Positions 1 through 5,530 of a stretch of 10,772 nucleotides of DNA are shown piece after piece (within the stretch, counting starts at the first letter, position 1; each line of letters starts with the position of its first letter). Source of the DNA: Acholeplasmatales bacterium. GTDB taxonomy: Bacteria > Bacillota_I > Bacilli_A > Acholeplasmatales > Anaeroplasmataceae. The DNA lies in NCBI GenBank assembly GCA_900770055.1, contig CAAGJD010000034.1, forward strand, positions 1 to 10,772, written 5' to 3'. Made by a program: the position numbers and the translations under genes. The notes under the pieces are model-generated. The model was not told the DNA's origin, did no database searches, and worked only from the letters and a program-made list of their open reading frames with translations.

Positions 1-5
1 ATAAG

Positions 6-896
6 ATGAAATATTTATCAGTAATTGAAATTTCAAAAAAATGGAATATTTCAGAAAGAAGCGTTAGAAATTATTGTAATAAAGGAAGAGTTGTTGGTGC
101 TATTTTGAATGGTAAGACATGGCTAATTCCTGAAGATGCAGTTAAACCAGAAAGACAAACACGCCATTTATTAAAGAATTATACTTTATTAGATATATTA
201 AAAAGAGAAAAGGAAAGTAAATTAGCTGGTGGAATATATCATAAGCTTCAAATCGAAATGACATATAATTCAAATCATATAGAAGGTAGTAAGTTAACTC
301 ATGATCAAACAAGATATATATTTGAAACTAAGACTATTGCTCCTGAATTTGATACGGTTTTAGTAGATGATATAATTGAAACTACAAATCATTTCAGATG
401 TATTGATTTGGCAATTGAATCTGCTAAAACAAAATTGAATGAATCCTTAATAAAACAATTTCATTATATATTAAAAAATGCTACATCAGATTCACTAAAG
501 CCTTGGTTTAAGGTTGGAGATTATAAGATGGTTGAAAATGAGGTTGCCGGTATTGATACTGCAAAGCCCAATGAAGTTAAAGAAAAAATAAGAGAATTAT
601 TATCTTGGTATAACTCAATTAAAGAAGTTTCTATAAATGATATTATAGAATTTCATTATAGATTTGAATGTATTCATCCATTCCAAGATGGTAATGGCAG
701 AGTTGGCAGATTAATAATGTTAAAAGAGTGCTTAAAGCATAATTTAGTACCAATATTAATTACTGATGAATATAAGGCATTTTATTATAGGGGTTTAAAA
801 GAATGGAAATATGGAAAGGGATATCTACTCGATACATGTCTTTATGGTCAAGATATATTTAAAAAATATTTGGATTATTTCAATATAAAGTACTGA
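6..896 (+). CDS. Fic family protein (predicted AMPylator) with N-terminal helix-turn-helix
   Basis: The 296-residue product is probably a Fic-domain nucleotidyltransferase that adds AMP to hydroxyl side chains of target proteins; its target is unknown. Residues 1-50 form a MerR/excisionase-like winged helix-turn-helix (SVIEISKKWNISERSVRNYC, then a GKTWLIP wing). Residues 89-94 (SNHIEG) match the class II inhibitory motif [S/T]xxxE[G/N], whose Glu normally blocks productive ATP binding. The catalytic motif HPFQDGNGRVGR is at 224-235, with His224 the expected base. All key Fic residues are present, so the protein should be active once de-inhibited. Length and architecture match a common Firmicutes family whose members start with this same N-terminus. 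Only five bases lie upstream, so its ribosome binding site and promoter are outside the window. No terminator follows the TGA stop. The function as a regulator or toxin is inference. Confidence 0.9.
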   Translation: MKYLSVIEISKKWNISERSVRNYCNKGRVVGAILNGKTWLIPEDAVKPERQTRHLLKNYTLLDILKREKESKLAGGIYHKLQIEMTYNSNHIEGSKLTHDQTRYIFETKTIAPEFDTVLVDDIIETTNHFRCIDLAIESAKTKLNESLIKQFHYILKNATSDSLKPWFKVGDYKMVENEVAGIDTAKPNEVKEKIRELLSWYNSIKEVSINDIIEFHYRFECIHPFQDGNGRVGRLIMLKECLKHNLVPILITDEYKAFYYRGLKEWKYGKGYLLDTCLYGQDIFKKYLDYFNIKY

Positions 897-1042
897 GAGT
901 GGAGCACTTTAAAAGATGAATAGACACATGTTGAGTGCGTATGTCATTTGGTGTTGAAGAATTATATGAAATAAGTAGACAATAATTAAGTATAATATAA
1001 TTAAATATTAAGAAATGATTTGATATGTTAATTATTTCACAA

Positions 1043-1096
1043 TGACAGTGCACTAGATACGTTTTTTAGAGCCATTGATACGCGTGAATAGAGCCA
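1043..1096 (-). mobile_element. Possible remnant end of an IS21-like insertion sequence
   Basis: Two direct repeats of the form GATACG-(N5-6)-TAGAGCCA lie at 1056-1074 and 1077-1096, next to TGACAGTGCACT at 1043-1054. Read on the minus strand this gives repeated TGGCTC boxes followed by AGTGCACTGTCA. Multiple short repeats containing TGGCTC just inside the end are, from memory, typical of many IS21-family ends, where they bind the transposase. No istA or istB coding sequence and no second end are visible in the window, so at most a solo end or deletion scar remains. The family assignment is inference from pattern only. Confidence 0.35.
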
Positions 1097-1139
1097 CCAT
1101 ACGAAAATATAAATCTTATATTGAACTAAAAATAATAAA

Positions 1140-1168
1140 TTGAAGTAGAATAATATAATTCATATAAA
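1140..1168 (+). promoter_or_regulatory. Candidate promoter for the 53-codon gene
   Basis: TTGAAG (1140-1145) and TATAAA (1163-1168) are separated by 17 bases, giving a predicted start near 1175, upstream of the ribosome binding site at 1187-1194. A second -10-like box, TATAAT at 1154-1159, lacks a convincing -35 partner. In such AT-rich DNA chance matches are common, so this call is tentative. Confidence 0.35.
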
Positions 1169-1200
1169 TAAAACATTTAAAAAGTAAGAGGGGAAATATT

Positions 1201-1362
1201 ATGAGCATTGAATTAACAAAAGAAGAGTCTAATTTAGTAAAAATGCTATTACTAGAAGAACTAGAAGAAATATCAAATTTAATTAAAATGGTTGATCCTA
1301 GTGATAAAGAAGAGCTAAAGACTCAAGAAGCATTGATAAAAAGTATAGTTGCTAAATTATAA
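1201..1362 (+). CDS. Small acidic hypothetical protein (53 aa)
   Basis: This is a 53-codon gene preceded by a strong ribosome binding site (AGAGGGGA at 1187-1194, seven bases before ATG) and followed by its own hairpin terminator. The product starts MSIELTKEESNLV and has about 12 acidic against 7 basic residues. Heptad-like leucine/glutamate spacing (residues 11-30) suggests two amphipathic helices separated by the MVDPSDKEE turn. It resembles a loose group of small Firmicutes proteins with an LTKEE start and Leu/Glu-rich helices that have no assigned function. There is no signal peptide or membrane segment, so it is cytoplasmic. Its place between two Fic-domain genes makes a partner role, such as an antitoxin or adaptor, conceivable, but nothing in the sequence proves this. 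The frame is well supported by its start and stop signals. Confidence 0.7.
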   Translation: MSIELTKEESNLVKMLLLEELEEISNLIKMVDPSDKEELKTQEALIKSIVAKL

Positions 1363-1377
1363 AAATGGAATTAAATG

Positions 1378-1440
1378 AAGGGGCTATAAAAGCCTAGAAA
1401 TTAATAATATCATTTTCTAGGTTTAAAGCCTCTTTATTTT
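1378..1440 (+). terminator. Intrinsic terminator of the small acidic gene
   Basis: The arms AAGGGGCT...AGCCTAGAAA and the matching TTTTCTAGG...AAGCCTCTT form a long imperfect hairpin beginning 15 bases after the TAA stop. It is followed by a T-rich tail (TCTTTATTTT). It should separate the 53-codon gene from the XRE-Fic gene, so the two are probably not one transcript. Confidence 0.7.
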
Positions 1441-1563
1441 AGATACGCTAAGAATGTATGATGCTGGTTTATTTATATGCTTATCTTTGTATATGAAAAT
1501 GGTGAACTATAATTTGATTCAATTTCTATTGAAAGAAAAGATTATTTTTAATCTATCACTTAG

Positions 1564-1581
1564 GACAACAAATAAGTTGTC
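1564..1581. promoter_or_regulatory. Predicted operator, inverted repeat GACAAC-N6-GTTGTC
   Basis: A perfect 6-base inverted repeat with a 6-base spacer sits just upstream of the XRE-Fic gene, and its right half overlaps the -35 box TTGTCA. This size and placement are typical of operators bound by dimeric XRE-family repressors, so negative autoregulation by the downstream gene's helix-turn-helix is the simplest reading. The binding partner is inferred. Confidence 0.55.
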
Positions 1582-1605
1582 ATTATCATCATATTATTAT
1601 ATAAT
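1577..1605 (+). promoter_or_regulatory. Sigma-A-type promoter of the XRE-Fic gene
   Basis: TTGTCA (1577-1582, five of six consensus bases) and a perfect TATAAT (1600-1605) are separated by 17 bases. The predicted start is near 1612, leaving a leader of only about 15 bases with a short AGGTG ribosome binding site (1614-1618) before the ATG at 1627. The right arm of the inverted repeat lies inside the -35 box, so protein bound there would block polymerase. Confidence 0.7.
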
Positions 1606-1626
1606 TATGATGTAGGTGATATATTT

Positions 1627-2439
1627 ATGAACATAAATAATGAATTATTATTAAGAGAAAAAACAGTAAAACAATATATTAAATTAAGAAAAGAATTAGG
1701 CTATTCTCAGCAGGATGTTGCTAATATAATGGGAGTGTCTAAACAATTAATTTCTCGCTTTGAAAGAATGGAAAATTCACCAACATTATCTTTTTTAGTT
1801 GACTATGCAAATGCACTAAATGCAAATATAGATACTATTTTATCCTTTACAGAATCAATTAATATAAATAATGATTATGATGTAGAAATCAATATTGAAA
1901 CTCAAAAAGAAATAGATGATAAGCAAGAAAATGAAACACTTGAATTATCTAAAGTAATTTCAAATTATTCAAAAGCTCTTGAGCTTTTAGATAATTATGA
2001 TCACCAGTCTTTGCCTAATGTAAAGGGAAGAAACACAATCTATAGAATTACATATCATGAATGTCGTAAGCTTATAGATTCTATGAAATATAATAATAAT
2101 TCAAAAGTTTTTGGAGTAGAAAAGGAAGTAGGAAAGCTTAACGGAATATTAGATGCAATATACCAAAATGTATTTGGTGAAGAATTATATAAATCATTAG
2201 AAAGTAAAGCTGCCCATTTACTATATTTTTTAGTTAAGGATCATCCATTTGTAGATGGCTGTAAAAGAATTGCAGCAACTATTTTCTTAGAATTTTTGAA
2301 TAAAAATAATGCCTTAATTATAAATGGTAAGCTTACTATATCTAGTGATGCTTTAGCAGCTATAACATTATTAGCTGCAGAATCAAAGCCAGAAGAAATG
2401 GATAATATTTTAGGAGTTATAATGAATATTTTAGAGTAA
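1627..2439 (+). CDS. XRE helix-turn-helix fused to Doc/RhuM-type Fic domain
   Basis: The 270-residue product combines a DNA-binding domain and a Fic-fold domain. Residues 16-70 are an XRE/Cro-type helix-turn-helix (LGYSQQDVANIMGVSKQLIS). Residues 80-125 form a charged, low-complexity linker. Residues 130-268 match the Doc/RhuM branch of the Fic family, with the motif HPFVDGCKRIAA at 206-217. Doc proteins phosphorylate targets such as EF-Tu, while other Fic proteins AMPylate. Here the motif residue usually Asn is Cys212, with His206, Asp210, Lys213 and Arg214 kept, so activity may be altered. No inhibitory [S/T]xxxE[G/N] motif is evident, and the XRE domain may act as the built-in antitoxin and autorepressor. 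The start is fixed by AGGTG eight bases upstream and by the helix-turn-helix beginning shortly after. It is monocistronic, with its own promoter and terminator. The enzymatic role is inferred. Confidence 0.85.
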   Translation: MNINNELLLREKTVKQYIKLRKELGYSQQDVANIMGVSKQLISRFERMENSPTLSFLVDYANALNANIDTILSFTESININNDYDVEINIETQKEIDDKQENETLELSKVISNYSKALELLDNYDHQSLPNVKGRNTIYRITYHECRKLIDSMKYNNNSKVFGVEKEVGKLNGILDAIYQNVFGEELYKSLESKAAHLLYFLVKDHPFVDGCKRIAATIFLEFLNKNNALIINGKLTISSDALAAITLLAAESKPEEMDNILGVIMNILE

Positions 2440-2458
2440 TATAACAATGAAATAGAAA

Positions 2459-2520
2459 AAAGTCCTCTTTAGATTAAACAATAATGATATTATTGTAATA
2501 CTAAGGGGACTTATTTATTT
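2459..2520. terminator. Bidirectional intrinsic terminator between convergent genes
   Basis: AAGTCCTCTTTAG pairs with CTAAGGGGACTT, allowing one bulge and one wobble, and encloses a second perfect stem, ACAATAAT/ATTATTGT. On the plus strand a T-rich tail (TTATTTATTT) ends the XRE-Fic transcript. On the minus strand the preceding A run becomes a six-T tract, so the same hairpin can end the leucine-rich-repeat transcript. Confidence 0.8.
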
Positions 2521-2558
2521 AATACATTATTTATATACTTTTAAAAAAGTAAAATAAT

Positions 2559-3403
2559 TTATTCATTATCACTAAGTTTAATGAATTCTTCTCGTGAGAC
2601 ATTTGTATATAATTGGTTTTTATCAGGATTATAGCTATTATGTATAACCTCAGTTTTTTGCATAGAATCGAAAGAACCAGCCGAGCGGTGGTAATTAAAT
2701 GAATATAATGAAGTTTCATCATAATCATCATTAACAATTGTTTTTTTCTCATGATCTATCCAATTAGGTTGAGGCTCACCTTCACAATAAATTTTAAGTT
2801 TAGGACAATCCTTAAATGCATTTATGTAAATTGTATTAACGCTTTTTGAAATGAAAATTCTTTCAAGATTCTTACAACCCTCAAAAGCGTTATAGCCAAT
2901 ATATTTTACTTGACTAGGAAGCTCAATACTTTTTAGATTTTTACAAAACTGAAAAGCATTATCCAAAATATAAACAAGATTTTCAGGAAGCGTTATTTTT
3001 TCAATCAGAGATATACTAAATGTAGCTCGTTCAATACTTGTTATAGAGTTAGGTAAAACTATTTCTTTTATTTTACAATTGCTAAAGGCGTAAGAACCAA
3101 TTTCAATTAATCCTTCAGGAAAAACTATTCGCTCTATATTAGTACCAAAAAAAGCAGAATAATCAATTCTTATCAAGCTTTTTGGAAGAATTAATTCTTT
3201 AAAATTACAAAAAGAAAATGCATGCTCACCAATAGTTTTTATTCCTTGATGTAAAACAATATTAGTTAAATTATAGCCTTTAAAAGCATTTTTCCCGATA
3301 TGTATTACATCTTCAGGAATTATAACTTCACCTTCATTAATATAGTTTTTTTTAATACTTTTTCATTGTTTTCATTTATAATAATATCAAATATTTTTTC
3401 CAT
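2559..3403 (-). pseudogene. BspA-like leucine-rich-repeat protein gene, frameshifted near the 5' end
   Basis: With one base restored the gene would encode 281 residues starting MEKIFDIIINENNEK. It carries about seven BspA-type (LRR_5) repeats of roughly 23 residues, with signatures such as IGSYAFSNCKIKEIVLP and IGYNAFEGCKNLERIFI, followed by the IYCEGEPQP capping motif common at the end of such arrays. The ATG at 3403 has AGGGA (3411-3415) seven bases upstream and a good promoter, but that frame stops after 27 codons. The repeat frame is open from just before a run of eight A's (3346-3353), and no ATG or GTG lies in it before the first repeats. A ninth A, or a -1 ribosomal slip, joins the two. 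There is no signal peptide or membrane segment, so a cytoplasmic protein-binding role is likelier than the adhesin role of secreted BspA proteins. It may be a decaying gene, a phase-variable gene, or a programmed frameshift. Confidence 0.8.
3346..3353 (-). repeat. A8 homopolymer and slippery site at the frameshift
   Basis: On the gene strand the codons TTA AAA AAA ACT contain the heptamer A-AAA-AAA in the correct phase for a -1 slip. After the slip the next codon is AAC and the leucine-rich-repeat frame follows directly. Runs of eight or more A's also promote polymerase slippage and replication slippage. I see no convincing downstream stem-loop or upstream Shine-Dalgarno stimulator. Confidence 0.6.
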
Positions 3404-3448
3404 ATTATCATCCCTATATAATTTATGAATATAACTTTCTATACATAA

Positions 3449-3477
3449 ATTATATTAGATTTATTAATCATATTCAA
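3449..3477 (-). promoter_or_regulatory. Promoter of the leucine-rich-repeat gene
   Basis: On the minus strand TTGAAT (3477-3472) and a perfect TATAAT (3454-3449) are separated by 17 bases. The start should fall near 3442, giving a leader of about 39 bases before the ATG at 3403. An intact promoter argues against long-standing decay of the gene. Confidence 0.65.
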
Positions 3478-3527
3478 GATGAGATAGTAGTATGTGATTA
3501 TCTAAAAATGAATTATTTTTAAATTTT

Positions 3528-3553
3528 ATCCTTATACTTGTATAAGGATTTTT
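3528..3553 (+). terminator. Intrinsic terminator without an obvious upstream gene
   Basis: ATCCTTATAC and GTATAAGGAT form a perfect ten-base stem closed on a CUUG-type loop, followed directly by five T's. The T tract makes it functional on the plus strand only. No plus-strand gene ends upstream, because the leucine-rich-repeat gene is transcribed away from it. It could insulate the lipoprotein promoter from stray transcription or end a short untranslated RNA. Confidence 0.65.
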
Positions 3554-3560
3554 CATTTCA

Positions 3561-3575
3561 AGAAAACGATTTCAT
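3561..3575 (-). promoter_or_regulatory. cre-like / LacI-type operator upstream of the lipoprotein promoter
   Basis: The minus-strand sequence ATGAAATCGTTTTCT matches every position of the relaxed CcpA cre consensus WTGNAANCGNWNNCW. It is also nearly palindromic around a central CG (GAAAACGATTTC), as expected for any LacI-family operator. It ends nine bases upstream of the -35 box, which would permit carbon-catabolite control or binding by the local LacI-type regulator. Which protein binds is not decided by the sequence. Confidence 0.5.
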
Positions 3576-3583
3576 ATTTAGTA

Positions 3584-3612
3584 TTGATTTTTTCAATTTA
3601 ACATGTTAAAAT
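3584..3612 (+). promoter_or_regulatory. Promoter of the surface lipoprotein gene
   Basis: TTGATT (3584-3589) and TAAAAT (3607-3612) are separated by 17 bases, with a predicted start near 3619. The leader of about 47 bases carries a strong GGAGGG ribosome binding site at 3651-3656, nine bases before the ATG. Confidence 0.6.
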
Positions 3613-3616
3613 ATGG

Positions 3617-3628
3617 TTAATCGATTAA
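3617..3628. promoter_or_regulatory. CG-centred palindrome TTAATCGATTAA at the transcription start
   Basis: A perfect 12-base palindrome with a central CG covers the predicted transcription start of the lipoprotein gene. LacI-family repressors insert a hinge-helix leucine at a central CpG, and the regulator encoded at 5531-6325 keeps that leucine. Its centre is 55 bases from that of the upstream cre-like site, about five helical turns, which would allow paired binding. Assignment to this regulator is inference. Confidence 0.5.
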
Positions 3629-3665
3629 GTAGTTGCAAATTTCATAATAAGGAGGGTAATTAATA

Positions 3666-5480
3666 ATGAAAAAATTACTAAATCAAAAGTTTTTTACAAT
3701 GATTGCAATGTTATTTACATTCACAATGATGTTAGCCTCTTGTTCGAACAATACTGTAAAATCATACGATGTAACATTTTACAATGGAGAGACAGTATTA
3801 AAGGTTGAAAAGGTAGAGGAAAACAAATGTGCTACTAATTGGACACCTGAGGTTGAAGGCTATACATTTGAAAAATGGTATGGAACTCCTACATTCACGC
3901 ATGAATTTGACTTCACAACACCAATTACGGCAAATACTGAAGTCTTTGGTAAATTCTTGTCAAATGTAGTTACTGAAGATGTTCGTTCATTTTATGTTGT
4001 AGGTTCTGGTACAAGTCCAGTATTATTAGAATCAAACTGGGGTAAGGTTATTAATGATTCTATGAAACTTACAAAAGATAATGAGAAAAATGAATATTCA
4101 ATAACATTAGATTTATATGTTGGAGATCAGTTCCAATTCGCTATTAATAGTTCGTGGGAAAATCAACGTGGTGTTGGTTATTTAAAGGTATTTGAATTAG
4201 ATGGCGAAGAGGTATTTAAAAATCCTGGTAGTGCTTATGGAAATGATTCAAGAAGAAGCAATATTGAGGTTAAAAAATCCGGTAATTATACATTAACATT
4301 ATTAACACATCCAGATGAGGATTATTATGATACAAATAATGCTAATTATACAGAAGCTGGAAAAGAGAATTTTAATCTTAATGATTATGATACAATAACT
4401 TGGGTTAGAAATGGTGATGCAGAAGAACCAGTTGATGCAATCACAACATATTATATTAAGGGTTCAGGTATTACTACATGGAAGGATATTTATAACAACC
4501 ATACAAGAATGAATAATGAAGATGGTATCAATAAGCTTTCTATTTTCCTTCAAGAAGGAGAAGAATTCTTATTCACTTCAATGGTAACAGTAGGTGATAA
4601 GATTTCAACTGGTACTGAATATTTAAGATATTCTAATCTAGATGAAGAAGCTAAAGAATTACTAGATGCTACAGCATCATATAATATGGTTGCAAAGGCA
4701 TCAGGAGTTTATGATTTTAGTTATAATGAATCTACAAAAGTAATTTCTGTCATATTTACAGCAGGTTCATTAACTCCAACAGATTTTTATGTTGATGGAA
4801 CATTTGGAGATGAGACTTCATGGAGTGGTTATTGTTTCAATGAAAATTATAGACTAATTCAGGAAGAAGGAACAAACCTATATAAATTAGCAAATGTAGT
4901 TATGAAACAAGATTCAGAATTCATTATTCAAGCATTTAAGGCTGGTTCAACTGAAAGAGGAGAATGGGGCACTGATTCTTATAATGGTTTAGGAAGTTAC
5001 AATTACAATTACTTATTAGGTGATACTGAATTATTTGAAAAGGTAAGTTCTACAAATAACAATATAAAGGTATTAAAAGCAGGTGCTTATGATATTACTT
5101 TTGATGCTTATTCCCAAATAATAACTGTTATTGAGCATGTAGAAGAGGTTTCTTATGATGTTTATATTAAGGGTGGAATGAATAACTGGAGCTTTAATTT
5201 CTTAGATGAATGGAAATTAAAGAAAAATGAAACTGATTCTAAACTTTATGAAATAGTTCTTGACTTTAGTGTTGATTGGGAGGTAGGCCTTGCTGTTTAT
5301 AATGAAGGTGAAACAACTGGCTATGGTGAATGGGTAGGTCTTCAAAGTTTAGGTGTAGATGGAGATGCAAATGATAAATTTGTTGTGGCATCAGGTAACT
5401 TAAAATGCAATACTGCTGGAAAATATAAAGTGGTATATAATTCAGAAACAAAGAAGATTGACTTCTATGTAGTTGAATAA
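3666..5480 (+). CDS. Surface lipoprotein with InlB-type repeat and four putative starch-binding units
   Basis: The 604-residue product is an exported lipoprotein, probably a starch-binding protein. A basic N-terminus and hydrophobic core are followed by the lipobox LASC, with Cys26 the lipidated residue. Residues 34-97 form one Listeria-Bacteroides (InlB B-type) repeat, ending GYTFEKWYG... and TEVFGKF. Four related units follow at about 108-248, 262-365, 374-490 and 498-604. Each begins with a strand like FYVVGSG, YYIKGSG, FYVDGTF or VYIKGGM and ends with a G-x-Y strand pair (GNYTLT, GVYDFS, GAYDIT, GKYKVV). They carry conserved Trp and Tyr residues able to stack on sugars. The units recall SusE/SusF and CBM25/26-like beta-sandwich modules, though no catalytic motif is seen. 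The gene sits beside GH13 and maltodextrin uptake genes, has its own promoter with two LacI-type sites, and ends before a terminator. Lipoprotein status is firm; glucan binding is inferred. Confidence 0.85.
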   Translation: MKKLLNQKFFTMIAMLFTFTMMLASCSNNTVKSYDVTFYNGETVLKVEKVEENKCATNWTPEVEGYTFEKWYGTPTFTHEFDFTTPITANTEVFGKFLSNVVTEDVRSFYVVGSGTSPVLLESNWGKVINDSMKLTKDNEKNEYSITLDLYVGDQFQFAINSSWENQRGVGYLKVFELDGEEVFKNPGSAYGNDSRRSNIEVKKSGNYTLTLLTHPDEDYYDTNNANYTEAGKENFNLNDYDTITWVRNGDAEEPVDAITTYYIKGSGITTWKDIYNNHTRMNNEDGINKLSIFLQEGEEFLFTSMVTVGDKISTGTEYLRYSNLDEEAKELLDATASYNMVAKASGVYDFSYNESTKVISVIFTAGSLTPTDFYVDGTFGDETSWSGYCFNENYRLIQEEGTNLYKLANVVMKQDSEFIIQAFKAGSTERGEWGTDSYNGLGSYNYNYLLGDTELFEKVSSTNNNIKVLKAGAYDITFDAYSQIITVIEHVEEVSYDVYIKGGMNNWSFNFLDEWKLKKNETDSKLYEIVLDFSVDWEVGLAVYNEGETTGYGEWVGLQSLGVDGDANDKFVVASGNLKCNTAGKYKVVYNSETKKIDFYVVE

Positions 5481-5486
5481 AATAAT

Positions 5487-5520
5487 AAAAAAGGTTACCC
5501 GTCATTTGATGGGTAACCTA
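5487..5520. terminator. Terminator between the lipoprotein and LacI regulator genes
   Basis: GGTTACCCGTC (5493-5503) pairs with GATGGGTAACC (5508-5518) around an ATTT loop, with a single G-U wobble. On the minus strand it is followed by a six-T tract, making a strong terminator for the regulator. On the plus strand a looser T-run lies a few bases downstream at about 5526-5532, so it probably also ends the lipoprotein transcript. Confidence 0.85.
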
Positions 5521-5530
5521 AATTAGTTTT

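Larger units (their letters stand above)
897..1200. other. Gene-poor gap between the Fic gene and a small gene
   Basis: This 304-base AT-rich stretch holds no credible reading frame on either strand. It contains a pair of direct repeats with an adjacent TGACAGTGCACT segment around 1043-1096, noted separately as a possible insertion-sequence end, and a weak promoter and ribosome binding site for the small gene at 1201. The GC content rises locally around the repeats compared with the flanks, which fits a foreign remnant. I see nothing else in it. Confidence 0.6.

Noticed and set aside
887..910. Inverted repeat AAAGTACT / AGCACTTT overlapping the first Fic stop codon as a terminator
   Set aside because: The stem has a mismatch, is short and AT-rich, and no T tract follows.
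1539..1554. Inverted repeat AGATTA-TTTT-TAATCT upstream of the XRE-Fic gene as an operator
   Set aside because: It is short and purely AT-rich, the kind expected by chance here, and lies away from the promoter boxes. The GACAAC repeat is the better candidate.
2241..2752. Minus-strand open frames over the 3' end of the XRE-Fic gene and within the leucine-rich-repeat gene
   Set aside because: They are out-of-frame shadows of genes with recognisable domains, have no ribosome binding sites, and show low-complexity Leu/Ile-rich translations typical of AT-rich antisense DNA.
5266..5505. Minus-strand open frame inside the lipoprotein gene
   Set aside because: It is antisense to a clear domain-bearing gene, contains the terminator region at its 5' end, and has a His/Leu/Gln-rich translation with no recognisable motif.
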